Origin: Limnohabitans sp. 103DPR2
Lineage (GTDB): Bacteria > Pseudomonadota > Gammaproteobacteria > Burkholderiales > Burkholderiaceae_C
DNA: 64,000 nt
Direction of reading: 5' to 3'
Assembly: GCF_001412575.1 (NCBI RefSeq)
Contig: NZ_CP011834.1
Coordinates: forward strand, 1,922,001-1,986,000
Position numbers and translations under genes: made by a program. Shown here one piece after another: positions 1 through 9,398 of the stretch (the first letter of the stretch is position 1; the number at the start of each line of letters is the position of its first letter). The notes below the pieces were generated by a model. The model saw only the letters and a program-made list of their open reading frames with translations, was not told the origin of the DNA and ran no database searches.

Positions 1-1
1 T

Positions 2-928
2 CAAGCGCCAGTATGGCACCCTGCCGTGGGCTTTTATCGCCTTGAACGCAATGGTCAATTGGTAGGTCAGTTCTACCTAGATCCGCCTGCACGTGCAGGC
101 AAACGAGGCGGTGCCTGGATGGACGATGTTCGTGCTCGTTGGCTCAGGCCCGACACGCAACAATTGCAAACGCCCGTGGCGCATTTAGTGTGTAACTTTG
201 CAGAGGGCGTCGATGGTCAGCCTCCCTTGCTAACGCACGATGATGTCATCACGCTGTTCCATGAGTTTGGTCATGGCCTGCATCACATGTTGACGCAAGT
301 GAACGAGCGCGATGTGTCTGGCATCAGTGGCGTTGAATGGGACGCCGTGGAACTACCAAGTCAATTCATGGAGAACTTTTGCTGGGAATGGAATGTACTG
401 AAGCACATGTCAGCCCATGTCAAAACAGGGGAAGCTTTACCGCGTGAATTGTTCGACAAAATGGTGGCCGCCAAAAACTTCCAAAGTGGTCTGCAGACCT
501 TGCGTCAAATTGAATTTGCATTGATGGACATGCTCTTGCACAGCGAGCACCGCCCGCAAGACGATTTCATGCCCGTGTTGCAAAAGGTTCGTGCTGAAGT
601 GGCTGTGATTCAAGCGCCCGATTTCAACCGCATGGCACACACTTTTAGCCATATTTTTGCCGGTGGATATGCAGCCGGTTATTACAGCTACAAATGGGCG
701 GAGGTTCTTTCAGCAGATGCCTACGCAGCATTTGAGGAAACGGCACAAGCTGATGGCTCTCCTAGCTTGGAGACAGGCAGACGGTACCGTGAAGCCATTT
801 TGGAAGCTGGCGGCAGCCGACCTGCATTGGCCTCTTTTGTGGCCTTCAGAGGCCGTGAACCGTCTTTGAATGCATTGCTTCGCCATCAAGGCATGATGGC
901 ACCGCAAGCTTCAAGTTTAAAAACTTAA
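2..928 (+). CDS. prlC: Oligopeptidase A (M3 metallopeptidase), C-terminal part
   Basis: The reading frame is open from the first bases of the window, so this is the C-terminal part (about 308 residues) of a roughly 680-residue protein whose start lies upstream. The zinc motif HEFGHGLHH, with its two His ligands and catalytic Glu, is encoded from base 260. The downstream segment with [14 protein letters not shown] and the [16 protein letters not shown] stretch is typical of M3 oligopeptidases such as OpdA/PrlC and Dcp. These are cytoplasmic zinc peptidases that degrade short peptides and signal-peptide remnants. The family call is secure; oligopeptidase A rather than dipeptidyl carboxypeptidase is inferred from the closest remembered motifs. 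The stop overlaps the convergent rpiA stop by four bases. Confidence 0.9.
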   Translation, partial: QAPVWHPAVGFYRLERNGQLVGQFYLDPPARAGKRGGAWMDDVRARWLRPDTQQLQTPVAHLVCNFAEGVDGQPPLLTHDDVITLFHEFGHGLHHMLTQVNERDVSGISGVEWDAVELPSQFMENFCWEWNVLKHMSAHVKTGEALPRELFDKMVAAKNFQSGLQTLRQIEFALMDMLLHSEHRPQDDFMPVLQKVRAEVAVIQAPDFNRMAHTFSHIFAGGYAAGYYSYKWAEVLSADAYAAFEETAQADGSPSLETGRRYREAILEAGGSRPALASFVAFRGREPSLNALLRHQGMMAPQASSLKT

Positions 929-1596
929 AACTTGAGTGTTTTAACGCCTGAAGAAGTGCCCAGCAAACAAACCTGGGCCTTCTGATAGGCAAACACGCCG
1001 ACAGTGACAACACCTGGCCACTGACTGACTTCAGCTTCAAAGGCCACGGGGTCTGAAATGGTCAAACCCTTCACATCAATGATGTGCTGTCCGTTGTCTG
1101 TCACCAGTGGCTGGCCATCTTTCAATCGAACTTGTGCTTGGCCGCCCATCTTGGCAAATTGCGCCATGATGCGGGCGCTGGACATGGGGATTACTTCAAC
1201 AGGCAATGGAAATGTGCCCAAGTGATCGACCAATTTGGATTCGTCGGCAATGCACACAAACATCTTCGATTGCGCGGCCACAATTTTTTCACGTGTCAGC
1301 GCAGCGCCGCCGCCTTTGACCATGTGGCCTTGACCATTGATTTCATCCGCACCGTCGATGTACACCGCCAACTCGGCCACATCGTTGCTGTCAAACACGG
1401 GAATGCCCAGCGCTTTGAGGCGAACCGTAGAAGCCTCAGAACTCGACACAGCGCCTTTAATTTGGTCCTTCATGGAGGCCAATGCGTCAATAAATTTGTT
1501 CACGGTTGAGCCGGTTCCCACACCCACAATTTCACCAGGGACCACGTATTGCAATGCGGCTTGGCCTACCAATGCTTTCAATTCGTCTTGCGTCAT
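925..1596 (-). CDS. rpiA: Ribose-5-phosphate isomerase A
   Basis: Interconverts ribose 5-phosphate and ribulose 5-phosphate in the non-oxidative pentose phosphate pathway, in the cytoplasm. The 223-residue length fits the RpiA family. The phosphate-binding stretch [15 protein letters not shown] is near residues 26-40, the catalytic DGADEING segment near residue 81, and [14 protein letters not shown] follows. The gene is convergent with the oligopeptidase gene and divergent from pyrD, with only about 40 bases between the rpiA and pyrD starts, so both promoters must lie in or near that gap. Nothing is odd about the sequence. Confidence 0.96.
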   Translation of the reverse strand: MTQDELKALVGQAALQYVVPGEIVGVGTGSTVNKFIDALASMKDQIKGAVSSSEASTVRLKALGIPVFDSNDVAELAVYIDGADEINGQGHMVKGGGAALTREKIVAAQSKMFVCIADESKLVDHLGTFPLPVEVIPMSSARIMAQFAKMGGQAQVRLKDGQPLVTDNGQHIIDVKGLTISDPVAFEAEVSQWPGVVTVGVFAYQKAQVCLLGTSSGVKTLKF

Positions 1597-1638
1597 ATGC
1601 TTTTTTGAGACAATGCTTGTATTGAACGAGATTATCCA

Positions 1639-2685
1639 ATGTCCCTGAACCTTTATGCCCTCGCCCGCCCAATTTTATTCAACCTCGACCCCGAGGCTGC
1701 GCACGACCTCACCTTGCAACAGTTGGCCCGCACCCAAAACACTTTTCTAGACCGTGCCTACCGCCAGCCATGGATTGCCGACCCTGTCCAACTGGCGGGT
1801 CTCACATTTCCCAACCGCGTAGGCATGGCTGCAGGTCTAGACAAAAATGCCCGGTGCATCGATGGTCTGGGTGCCATGGGTTTTGGCTTTGTCGAAGTCG
1901 GCACGGTCACCCCACTCCCCCAGCCAGGCAACGACAAGCCGCGCATGTTCCGACTGCCCGAAGCCAAAGCCCTCATCAACCGGCTTGGCTTCAACAATGA
2001 AGGTCTGGACGCGTTTGTGAGTAACGTCAAAAAGTCCAGGTTCAGAAGCCAAGGTCGCCTGCTGGGCTTGAATATTGGCAAAAACGCCGCCACGCCCATT
2101 GAACGCGCCACCGACGATTACCTCATTGGCCTCAGCGGCGTCTACGAACACGCCGACTATGTCACGGTCAACATCTCCAGTCCCAATACCAAAAACTTGC
2201 GCTCATTGCAAACCGACGAGGCTTTGGACCAACTCTTGTCGGCGCTCAATGAACGCAAACAAGCCTTGGCCGAGAAGCATCAAAAACGCGTTCCCGTGTT
2301 CCTCAAAATCGCACCCGATTTAGACGACGAACAAGTGGCCGTTATCGCCAACAGTTTGCGCAAACATCAAATTGACGGCGTCATTGCCACCAACACCACC
2401 TTGTCGCGCGATGCCGTCAAGGGCATGCCGCACGGCGATGAAATGGGCGGCCTGTCGGGCGCCCCTGTGTTGGCAGGCAGCAACCGTGTCATTCGATTGT
2501 TAAGGCAACACTTAGGCTCACAATTTCCCATCATTGGCGTGGGCGGCATTCTCAGCGCTTACGACGCCGTCAGTAAAATTGAAGCCGGTGCCGATGTGGT
2601 GCAAATCTACACGGGTCTCATCTACAAAGGCCCTACATTGGTCCATGAAGTGGCCAAGGCCTTGCAGCAATTGAGCAAGTCTTAA
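1639..2685 (+). CDS. pyrD: Dihydroorotate dehydrogenase (quinone), class 2
   Basis: Oxidises dihydroorotate to orotate with transfer of electrons to ubiquinone, the fourth step of pyrimidine synthesis, at the inner face of the cytoplasmic membrane. The 348-residue protein has the class 2 N-terminal membrane-association helix region (residues 1-40, [18 protein letters not shown]), FMN-binding segments around GMAAGLDKN and GLNIGKN, and the substrate segment [12 protein letters not shown], with Ser as expected for the class 2 catalytic base. GVGGI and [14 protein letters not shown] near the C terminus bind FMN phosphate. It is a single gene; the convergent neighbour's stop is six bases away. Confidence 0.96.
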   Translation: MSLNLYALARPILFNLDPEAAHDLTLQQLARTQNTFLDRAYRQPWIADPVQLAGLTFPNRVGMAAGLDKNARCIDGLGAMGFGFVEVGTVTPLPQPGNDKPRMFRLPEAKALINRLGFNNEGLDAFVSNVKKSRFRSQGRLLGLNIGKNAATPIERATDDYLIGLSGVYEHADYVTVNISSPNTKNLRSLQTDEALDQLLSALNERKQALAEKHQKRVPVFLKIAPDLDDEQVAVIANSLRKHQIDGVIATNTTLSRDAVKGMPHGDEMGGLSGAPVLAGSNRVIRLLRQHLGSQFPIIGVGGILSAYDAVSKIEAGADVVQIYTGLIYKGPTLVHEVAKALQQLSKS

Positions 2686-2691
2686 CCAGCA

Positions 2692-3813
2692 TCACCGCTG
2701 AAGCAAAGTACACACCCGCTCAGCAATGGCCAATGAGCTTGTCAGGCCGGGTGACTCAATTCCCATCAAGTGAACCAATCCATTCACTTTCAAGGCTTGC
2801 GGGCCCAGTATGGCAAAGTCTGCCGCGGCTTTATGAGGCGCATTGATCTTGGGCCGTATGCCGGCATAAGAAGCTTGCAAAGCGCCGTCGGCCAAGCCAG
2901 GCCAGTACTTTCGTACCTCGGCATAAAACGCATCCCCTCTGCGCGGATCAACCTCTAAATTATCAGGAGAGTCCACCCATTCCACATCAGGTCCAAACTT
3001 CGCTTGGCCCGCCAAGTCCAAAGTTAAGTGCACACCCAAGCCTGCTGCTTCGGGCACCGGATAGATCAGCGTCTTGAATGGTGACTTGCCAGACAAACTG
3101 AAATAATTGCCTTTGGCGTAATAAGCCTTGGGCAAATGCGCAGTGTTCATGCCCAAGAATTTCCGAGCCACATCGGGGGCTGATAAACCAGCTGCGTTGA
3201 CCACACTTTGCGCCAACAACTCAGTGCCATCGACGGTGCGGACTAAAAACTGAGTGGCACCCTCTTGCTGCAACACTTGCGCGGATTCAAAGCGCGAATT
3301 CAGTGCCAACAAACCGCCAGCATTTTCAAAATCACCTAAGTAGCTCAGCATCAAAGCATGGCTGTCCACAATGCCGGTGCTAGGCGACCACAAGGCGGCT
3401 TCACAATTCAAAGCCGGCTCCTTGGCCAAGGCTTCCGATTTAGTCAACAGCCGCAGCGCATCCGCCCCCACAACGCCATTGGCCGTCGCTTTGGCTTGAA
3501 TTGCACTCAATTGCGCCACTTGCTCGGGCGAAGTCGCCACAATCAATTTGCCACACTGTTGGTGCGCAATGTTGCGCTCACGACAGTAGGCATAAAGACG
3601 TTGGCGACCCTGCACGCAAAGTTGCGCCTTGAGGGACCCTTGGGGGTAATAGATACCGGCGTGAATCACTTCACTGTTGCGCGAGCTGGTGCCTGTGCCA
3701 AAGGCATCTGCAGACTCGAGCAGCAGGACCTCTTGACCTTCAAGCGCCAGCTTGCGCGCAACCGCCAGGCCCACCACCCCAGCCCCGATCACCACTGTTT
3801 GTATTCGATCCAT
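2692..3813 (-). CDS. FAD-dependent oxidoreductase, L-2-hydroxyglutarate oxidase-like
   Basis: A DAO-family flavoprotein of about 373 residues. It begins with the dinucleotide-binding motif VVIGAGVVGLAVARKLA followed by LLLESADAFGTGTSSRNS and EVIHAGIYYP, an arrangement seen in L-2-hydroxyglutarate dehydrogenase/oxidase (LhgO) and relatives. The start is placed at the Met just before the Rossmann fold; in-frame starts 6 and 30 bases further upstream exist but add only an unstructured leader. The C-terminal GIRPKINAPH and GIESPGLTSSLAIAERV segments also match the LhgO group. The substrate is likely a 2-hydroxy acid, but this cannot be fixed from sequence alone. No obvious operon partner: pyrD is convergent, the SDR gene divergent. 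Confidence 0.8.
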   Translation of the reverse strand: MDRIQTVVIGAGVVGLAVARKLALEGQEVLLLESADAFGTGTSSRNSEVIHAGIYYPQGSLKAQLCVQGRQRLYAYCRERNIAHQQCGKLIVATSPEQVAQLSAIQAKATANGVVGADALRLLTKSEALAKEPALNCEAALWSPSTGIVDSHALMLSYLGDFENAGGLLALNSRFESAQVLQQEGATQFLVRTVDGTELLAQSVVNAAGLSAPDVARKFLGMNTAHLPKAYYAKGNYFSLSGKSPFKTLIYPVPEAAGLGVHLTLDLAGQAKFGPDVEWVDSPDNLEVDPRRGDAFYAEVRKYWPGLADGALQASYAGIRPKINAPHKAAADFAILGPQALKVNGLVHLMGIESPGLTSSLAIAERVCTLLQR

Positions 3814-3952
3814 TGACATGCTCAAATGGTTTAGTTTGCTCATTGCATTTGTTCAAACGCCATTGTCGCTGACACACGCACGACAGTTCAATGGCCCATT
3901 TAAAGGCACACTTTTGGTTTGGGACATCAACCCTTCACATCCAAGGAGACCT

Positions 3953-4714
3953 ATGAAACTGTTCAACCTCACTGGCAAAGTTGCCATCGTCACAGGCGCC
4001 AGCCGCGGCATTGGCCGATCCATCGCATTTCAATTGGCCCGCGCAGGCGCCAAAGTGGTGGTGTCGAGCCGTAAATTGGACGCCTGCGAAGCGGTGGTCA
4101 AGGAAATTCAAGCCGAAGGCGGCACGGCCATGGCCATCAGCGCCAGCATTGCAGTCAAGGACCAACTGCAGGCGATGATTCAAAAAACCAAAGAAACGTG
4201 GGGACCGATCGACATCTTGGTCTGTAATGCCGCCAGCAACCCCTACTACGGCCCTGCTACCGGCATGAGCGATGAGATCTTCAACAAAGTGATGCACAAC
4301 AACGTGTTGTCCAGCACTTGGCTTTGCAACATGGTCTATCCAGACATGAAGGCTCGCAAAGATGGCGCCATTGTCTTGGTGTCATCGGTCGGTGGTTTGC
4401 ACGGCTCCGCCGTCATTGGGGCTTACAACATTTCCAAAGCAGCCGACATGCAACTGGCTCGCAACTTGGCAGTTGAATGGGGTCCCGACAACATTCGCGT
4501 CAACTGCATCGCGCCAGGCCTCATTCGCACTGACTTTGCCAAAGCCTTAACAGACGACCCCGTGAAAGCGGGCATGGTTGAAAACGAAACGCCCTTGCGC
4601 CGCATTGGTGAACCCGATGACATTGGCGGCATTGCCGTTTTGCTGGCCAGTGCCGCGGGCAAATACATCACGGGTCAAACCATCGTGGCCGATGGTGGCA
4701 TGATGATTCGCTGA
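3953..4714 (+). CDS. SDR family oxidoreductase
   Basis: A classical short-chain dehydrogenase/reductase of 253 residues. The nucleotide motif TGASRGIGRSIAF lies near residues 13-25, the structural NAG-equivalent is CNAAS, and the catalytic Ser and YNISK tetrad residues are present. The start is set by an AAGGAG ribosome site at 3943-3948, five bases upstream of the ATG; the frame is open further upstream but that part is not conserved in the family. The C-terminal ITGQTIVADGGMMIR is typical. The family covers many alcohols and 3-oxoacyl substrates, so the reaction is not assigned. It ends at a bidirectional terminator shared with sodB. Confidence 0.85.
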   Translation: MKLFNLTGKVAIVTGASRGIGRSIAFQLARAGAKVVVSSRKLDACEAVVKEIQAEGGTAMAISASIAVKDQLQAMIQKTKETWGPIDILVCNAASNPYYGPATGMSDEIFNKVMHNNVLSSTWLCNMVYPDMKARKDGAIVLVSSVGGLHGSAVIGAYNISKAADMQLARNLAVEWGPDNIRVNCIAPGLIRTDFAKALTDDPVKAGMVENETPLRRIGEPDDIGGIAVLLASAAGKYITGQTIVADGGMMIR

Positions 4715-4730
4715 GCTTCAGCGTACGAAA

Positions 4731-4761
4731 AAAAAACAGCCCCAAGGGGCTGTTTTTTTTT
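4731..4761. terminator. Bidirectional intrinsic terminator between SDR gene and sodB
   Basis: A stem formed by AACAGCCCC and GGGGCTGTT around a two-base AA loop, flanked by an A-run on the left and a T-run on the right, so it can terminate both the plus-strand SDR transcript and the minus-strand sodB transcript. Confidence 0.93.
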
Positions 4762-4781
4762 GCAGCTTGGCAATTCGCAAA

Positions 4782-5363
4782 TTAAGCGAAATTGGCTTCT
4801 GCGAAAGACCAGTTGACCAACTTGTCCAAGAATGTTTCAACAAACTTAGGACGCATGTTGCGGTAGTCAATGTAGTAAGCATGTTCCCAAACGTCCACTG
4901 TCAACAAGGCTTTGTCGGCTGTTGTCAGGGGTGTGCCTGCGGCGCCCATGTTGACGATGTCGACGCTACCGTCAGCCTTTTTAACCAACCATGTCCAGCC
5001 AGAGCCGAAGTTGCCCACGGCGCTTTTGACAAAAGCTTCTTTGAACGCAGCGTAGGAGCCAAATTTGGCGTTAATGGCAGCAGCCAAAGCGCCTGTAGGT
5101 TCACCACCGCCGTTGGGCTTCATGCAGTTCCAGAAAAAGGTGTGGTTCCAGATTTGAGCGGAATTGTTGTAGATACCGCCGCTGGATTTCTTGATGATTT
5201 CTTCCAAAGACATTGATTCAAATTCAGTGCCTTTTTGCAAATTGTTCAAATTCACAACGTAAGCGTTGTGGTGCTTGCCATGGTGAAATTCCAAAGTTTC
5301 TTGGCTGTAGTGAGGGGCCAATGCGTCGATGGCATAAGGCAGTGCTGGCAGGGTATGTTCCAT
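4782..5363 (-). CDS. sodB: Superoxide dismutase [Fe]
   Basis: Dismutates superoxide to oxygen and hydrogen peroxide in the cytoplasm. The chosen ATG gives 193 residues starting [13 protein letters not shown], the usual length of SodB; an in-frame start 21 bases upstream is less likely. Metal ligands are visible: His in [13 protein letters not shown], His in WNHTFFW, and Asp and His in [13 protein letters not shown]. The residues around [12 protein letters not shown] and FGSGWTWLV favour the iron form over manganese, although this is a family rule and not proof. Monocistronic between a strong terminator and xseA. Confidence 0.95.
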   Translation of the reverse strand: MEHTLPALPYAIDALAPHYSQETLEFHHGKHHNAYVVNLNNLQKGTEFESMSLEEIIKKSSGGIYNNSAQIWNHTFFWNCMKPNGGGEPTGALAAAINAKFGSYAAFKEAFVKSAVGNFGSGWTWLVKKADGSVDIVNMGAAGTPLTTADKALLTVDVWEHAYYIDYRNMRPKFVETFLDKLVNWSFAEANFA

Positions 5364-5480
5364 GGTGTCCTCGTAAAAGTGCAATAAAAATCAAAAGACT
5401 ATTGTAGGTTGATCAGGCACATTTGTCTGCGTCAGACCCGCAAAAAGCTCACGCCTTCAAGGGTTGCCTCTAACGGGGTG

Positions 5481-6779
5481 CTAGCTTTGGGATTTAACCT
5501 GCAGTAGCACCTCGCCATCAGCCAAGGTGGCCGTCACACGCTGGTCAGTTTGAAAACTGCCCACCTTGGTCAAGGCCTGTCCCGCCTCATCCGTCAGCCA
5601 CGCATAGCCTCTGTCCAAAACCAAGTGGGGGTCTAGCAACCCAAGGCGCGTTTCGAAATTTTGAAGCTGTCGATGCGCATCGTTCAGGTTTTGTTGACGC
5701 GCTCGGGGCATGGACTCCGCCAGTCGCTGCAATTTTTGCTGATTGCGTTGAACCTGGCCTTTCAGGCCAAACATCATGGCCTGAGAAATTCTCGACAAAC
5801 GGCGGGTTTGGTCACTCAAGCGCGAAGAAGGTCGACCTAGACGCCCTGCTATCCAATCGAGTCGTTGATTCATTCTGTCGACAGTGAGGTTCAGTGCAGA
5901 CGCGAGTTCTTCTTGGAATGCATCCAGTTCCCCCAACAACTGGGCTCTTTCAGTGGCCACCATTTCAGCAGCTGCTGTGGGCGTTGGCGCGCGTAAATCA
6001 GCGGCGAAGTCTGCGAGCGTGAAATCAGTTTCATGACCGACACCCGACACAATGGGAATCGGGCACGAGGCAATCGCTCGGACCAAAGACTCGTCGTTGA
6101 AGGCCCATAAATCCTCCATGGCACCACCACCGCGTACCATCAAGATGACATCCACGGCCAGCCCTTGGGGTGATGCGTTTGTTGTCGGACCTTGCCAGCC
6201 GACCAACTGCTGAAGACTGCGCAGCAACTCCAAGGGGGCGTTGGCACCTTGAACTGAGGCCGGCGCCAAAATGACAGGAATGTGCGGGACACGCCTTTGC
6301 AAGGCTGAGGCCACATCGTGCAATGCCGCAGCCCCCAAAGATGTGATCAAGCCGATGGCACGAGGTTGCGCGGGGATGTCTTGCTTGCGAGATGGTTCAA
6401 ACAAGCCTTCTGCCTCAAGCGTGGCTTTGAGCTTGAGAAACTGGGCGAACAAATCGCCTTGCCCAGCCCGCTGCATGCTGTCGACAATCAACTGCAAGTC
6501 GCCTCTGGCTTCGTAAACGCCCAATTTGCCGCGAACTTCAACCAACTCGCCATCGCGCGGTACAAAGCCCAAAGCACTGGCGGCCCTTTTGAACATGGCA
6601 CAGCGTATTTGCCCGCTGTTGTCTTTGAGATTGAAATAACAATGGCCACTGGCTGCGCGCGCAAAGCCAGAAATTTCGCCCTTGACCGCAACAGGATTGA
6701 AGCGCGCATTCAAAGTGTCTGCAATTGCAAGGCACAAAGCACCAACCGACCAAACACGTGGCTCAGAATCTACGCGCAT
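5481..6779 (-). CDS. xseA: Exodeoxyribonuclease VII large subunit
   Basis: Large subunit of the ATP-independent exonuclease that degrades single-stranded DNA to oligonucleotides, working with XseB (not in this window). The 432-residue protein has the N-terminal OB fold (VKGEISGFARAASGHCYFNL near residues 33-52), the central catalytic region with IGLITS, VILAPASVQG and MVRGGGAMEDLWAFN, and GVGHETDFTLADFAAD. A long helical C-terminal part follows. The start is the first Met before SEPRVWSVGALCLAI. It is divergent from exbB across a 312-base intergenic region. Confidence 0.95.
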   Translation of the reverse strand: MRVDSEPRVWSVGALCLAIADTLNARFNPVAVKGEISGFARAASGHCYFNLKDNSGQIRCAMFKRAASALGFVPRDGELVEVRGKLGVYEARGDLQLIVDSMQRAGQGDLFAQFLKLKATLEAEGLFEPSRKQDIPAQPRAIGLITSLGAAALHDVASALQRRVPHIPVILAPASVQGANAPLELLRSLQQLVGWQGPTTNASPQGLAVDVILMVRGGGAMEDLWAFNDESLVRAIASCPIPIVSGVGHETDFTLADFAADLRAPTPTAAAEMVATERAQLLGELDAFQEELASALNLTVDRMNQRLDWIAGRLGRPSSRLSDQTRRLSRISQAMMFGLKGQVQRNQQKLQRLAESMPRARQQNLNDAHRQLQNFETRLGLLDPHLVLDRGYAWLTDEAGQALTKVGSFQTDQRVTATLADGEVLLQVKSQS

Positions 6780-7091
6780 GACAAAAAAGCCTTATTTTTT
6801 GCGGGTTTTAGAAGCATTTCTACAGCCAAGCCTTTAATTTCAATCCGAAACAGTCCACAGTTTCGGATTAGCAAGGCGGTTCACTGAATAAACGGCCAAA
6901 CAAATGCATTCATTCTTGTAAGTCATTGATATCATTGAAAAAAATATTGATCAAATAATAAGCAGTCAAAAGAAACCCAGGATTCATGCGGTTTACAAGG
7001 CCGTTCTGGCCATGTTCTTCACAAAGTTATCCACAGAATGACGGAACAATTCCATCAGCCATAATTAAAACTGAAACCAGAAGTAGAAAGA
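6780..7091. other. Divergent intergenic region xseA/exbB
   Basis: A 312-base stretch without a gene. It holds an inverted repeat at 6842-6869, an AT-rich block at about 6915-6965 that should contain promoter elements, and one perfect consensus DnaA box (TTATCCACA) at 7027-7035. No convincing Fur box or protein-coding frame was seen. Confidence 0.6.
6842..6869. repeat. Perfect 10-bp inverted repeat upstream of xseA
   Basis: AATCCGAAAC (6842-6851) and GTTTCGGATT (6860-6869) are exact reverse complements around an eight-base spacer. The site is about 60-90 bases upstream of the xseA start. It could be an operator or a leader hairpin; there is no T-run, so it is not a classical terminator. Confidence 0.6.
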
Positions 7092-7715
7092 TTGATTTTG
7101 TTAAGCATCATACAAGCCGCAGGTTGGCCCATTTGGCCTTTGATCCTCTGCTCCATTTTTGCACTCGCTATCATTTTCGAGCGCATCTTTGCTTTGCGAA
7201 CGTCCAAAGTGCTGCCAGCAAACGCGCTAACCAAAGCCATCGACAGCACACGACAAGGCTTCCCCTCCGATGCAAGCCTTCAAGAATTGGCCCAAATGGG
7301 TTCCGTTGGACCCATTTTTGCAGCGGGCCTTCAGACATTGGCGCTCAATCCCTCCGCCAGTCACCAAGACGTGCGAGAAAGCATGGAAATGGAAGGCCGA
7401 ATGGCGGCGCAAGGACTTGAGCGTTACCTGAACGCTTTGGCCACATTGGCGTCTGCGGCACCCTTGCTTGGCTTGTTGGGAACCGTCATTGGCATGATTG
7501 AATTGTTTGGTTTGCAATCGCCTGGACAACAACAACCCGTTGAACTGGCCCACGGCATTTCGGTGGCGCTGTACAACACGGCATTGGGCCTGTTGGTCGC
7601 TATTCCTTGCCTCATGGCATGGCGTTTTTTCAAAGCCAAGGTCGATCGCATGGTGCTCCAAATGGAGTGGGCATCCGAGCGTTTTGCAAGACATTTGGCC
7701 GCCATGCGCGATTGA
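7092..7715 (+). CDS. exbB: MotA/TolQ/ExbB proton channel family protein
   Basis: Inner-membrane channel component that uses the proton gradient to energise TonB (or Tol) at the outer membrane. The 207-residue protein has an N-terminal membrane helix (about residues 8-28), a cytoplasmic loop, and two more helices around ASAAPLLGLLGTVIGMIELF and VALYNTALGLLVAIPCLMAW, the TolQ/ExbB core. The likely start is TTG at 7092; another TTG lies six bases downstream. It is followed 18 bases later by the exbD homologue, which supports ExbB over a lone TolQ. The window also carries two TonB-dependent receptors that would need this energy supply; no tonB gene is seen. Confidence 0.88.
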   Translation: MILLSIIQAAGWPIWPLILCSIFALAIIFERIFALRTSKVLPANALTKAIDSTRQGFPSDASLQELAQMGSVGPIFAAGLQTLALNPSASHQDVRESMEMEGRMAAQGLERYLNALATLASAAPLLGLLGTVIGMIELFGLQSPGQQQPVELAHGISVALYNTALGLLVAIPCLMAWRFFKAKVDRMVLQMEWASERFARHLAAMRD

Positions 7716-7733
7716 TTTTTCAAAAGGCCCGCC

Positions 7734-8162
7734 TTGAAATTCAAAACCACCGCACCAGCCGAACCCGACATCAATTTGATCCCGTTCATTGATGTCTTGC
7801 TGGTCATCCTCATTTTTCTGATGCTCACCACCACGTGGTCCAAGTTCAATGAAATGAACTTGAGCTTGCCATCAGCCAATTCGCAACAGTCTTCAGGCAC
7901 ACCCCAAACTTGGGTGGTGTCAGTCAATGCGCAAGGCATGTACGCTGTCAATGGTGCAAAACTCGAAGGCAAAACACCGCAAGACATTGGCACGGCACTC
8001 AGCAGCATGAACAAATCAGACGCCACCTTGTTGATCAAAGCCGATGCATCCGCTTCTCATCAAGCCGTGGTCAATGTCCTTGAAGCAGCGCGCATGCAAG
8101 GCATTTCCAAAATTTCGTTTGCCACGCAAAATGCGTCTGGCAACAACTTGACCAAGCCATAA
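7734..8162 (+). CDS. exbD: Biopolymer transporter ExbD/TolR family protein
   Basis: Partner of ExbB in energising TonB-dependent uptake. The protein has 142 residues, with a short cytoplasmic N terminus, one membrane helix near residues 18-36 (LIPFIDVLLVILIFLMLTTT, with the conserved membrane Asp), and a periplasmic domain ending in the typical VLEAARMQGISKISFAT segment. The start is TTG at 7734. It sits 18 bases after exbB and 24 bases before lpxK, so the three genes are probably cotranscribed. Confidence 0.9.
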   Translation: MKFKTTAPAEPDINLIPFIDVLLVILIFLMLTTTWSKFNEMNLSLPSANSQQSSGTPQTWVVSVNAQGMYAVNGAKLEGKTPQDIGTALSSMNKSDATLLIKADASASHQAVVNVLEAARMQGISKISFATQNASGNNLTKP

Positions 8163-8186
8163 GCGTTATTCGCTGAGCGACGCACC

Positions 8187-9170
8187 ATGCAATGGCTTCA
8201 TCAACTGCCACGCCATTGGCAAACCACTTCAGTCATCACCTATTTGTTGTGGCCCATCGAACTGCTTTACAAATTGGCCTGGTTTGTTCGGCGCTCATTG
8301 TTCGCCTTGGGATTCATTCAAACACACAAGCTTGATGCCACTGTCATTGTGGTGGGCAATGTGGTGGCGGGAGGCGGCGGCAAAACCCCGCTCACGATGG
8401 CCATCGTGCAACGCTTGACACAACAAGGTCATCAAGTGGGTGTGGTGTCCAGAGGCTACGGACGCACGCAAGATCAAATTCAGCTGGTCAACGCGCAAAG
8501 TTCAGCCGATCAAGTAGGTGATGAGCCCTTGTTGATTTTTCAGAAGTGCCAAGTCCCCGTCGCAGTAGGCGCCAATCGCGTCGCTACGGCACAGCAGCTC
8601 TTGCATCAGTACCCCAACATCCGCTTCATTGTTTGCGATGATGGCTTGCAACATGCAGCGCTTCAAAGGGACATCGAAATTTGCGTCATGGACAGCATGG
8701 GCATCGGCAATGGGCACCTGCTACCGGCCGGCCCCTTGCGAGAGTCTTGGCCCAGAACTGTCGACTTGTTGCTTCACACGCAGCGCAGAACTTTGGCTGA
8801 AGGCTTCGAGTCCACTCGCCAACTCAGTGCGCAGGCCATCAATGGCTTGGGTCAATCCATCGAATTGACTGCGCTCCAAAATCAATCTGTTGAAGTGGTG
8901 TGTGGTATTGCGAAACCAAAGGCTTTCGCCCACATGCTGGAAGAGCGCGGCATTCAAATTGCACAATTCCATGCCCTGCCCGATCACGCCAACTTTTCAA
9001 ACTGGCACGCATCCCATCCCCATTTGAAATTGCTGTGCACAGAGAAAGACGCCATCAAGCTTTGGGCAACTCACCCTGAAGCTTTTGCGGTTCCTCTGCT
9101 GTTTGAGCCAGAATTGTCGTTCTGGCAGGCATTCGATGCACTCGTCAACACCCGTCACCGTTATCATTGA
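8187..9170 (+). CDS. lpxK: Tetraacyldisaccharide 4'-kinase
   Basis: Phosphorylates the 4' position of the lipid A disaccharide precursor at the inner membrane, the sixth step of lipid A synthesis. The 327-residue protein has an N-terminal membrane helix region ([20 protein letters not shown]) and a Walker A motif [19 protein letters not shown] near residues 55-73. It also shows [16 protein letters not shown] and [16 protein letters not shown], all characteristic of LpxK. It lies in the exbB-exbD-lpxK-Trm112-kdsB-adk cluster, where lpxK and kdsB both serve lipopolysaccharide assembly. Confidence 0.95.
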   Translation: MQWLHQLPRHWQTTSVITYLLWPIELLYKLAWFVRRSLFALGFIQTHKLDATVIVVGNVVAGGGGKTPLTMAIVQRLTQQGHQVGVVSRGYGRTQDQIQLVNAQSSADQVGDEPLLIFQKCQVPVAVGANRVATAQQLLHQYPNIRFIVCDDGLQHAALQRDIEICVMDSMGIGNGHLLPAGPLRESWPRTVDLLLHTQRRTLAEGFESTRQLSAQAINGLGQSIELTALQNQSVEVVCGIAKPKAFAHMLEERGIQIAQFHALPDHANFSNWHASHPHLKLLCTEKDAIKLWATHPEAFAVPLLFEPELSFWQAFDALVNTRHRYH

Positions 9171-9174
9171 AGCC

Positions 9175-9381
9175 ATGGACACGAAATTACTCGAACTGTT
9201 GGTTTGCCCAGTCACCAAGGGCCATTTGGATGTGCAACGCGAATTGCAAGAGCTGTGGTCGCGCAGTGCGCGTTTGGCTTACCCCATTCGAAATGGCATT
9301 CCGATCTTGCTAGAAAACGAAGCACGCACACTCAGTGACGAAGAATTGGAATCACTTAAACCCCGTACGCCTTTGGTCTAA
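9175..9381 (+). CDS. Trm112 family protein
   Basis: A 68-residue Trm112-like (UPF0434) protein starting [16 protein letters not shown]. The ATG lies four bases after the lpxK stop; the frame extends upstream inside lpxK but that part is not a family feature. Bacterial members commonly sit between lpxK and kdsB. The CPVTKG segment matches the first zinc-knuckle-like element, while the later cysteines of eukaryotic Trm112 are absent. The function in bacteria is not established; the family is known from methyltransferase activators in other domains. Confidence 0.88.
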   Translation: MDTKLLELLVCPVTKGHLDVQRELQELWSRSARLAYPIRNGIPILLENEARTLSDEELESLKPRTPLV

Positions 9382-9398
9382 ACAGCCCGACCACTGAC

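Noticed and set aside
1084..1509. Open frame on the plus strand across rpiA
   Set aside because: It lies fully antisense to a secure gene and its translation has no recognisable motif.
6915..6965. Fur box controlling exbBD
   Set aside because: The AT-rich block contains TTGATATCATT-like strings but no 19-base match to the Fur consensus that I could defend.
7027..7035. Replication origin near exbB
   Set aside because: Only one DnaA box was seen; no dnaA or dnaN gene and no AT-rich unwinding array with further boxes.
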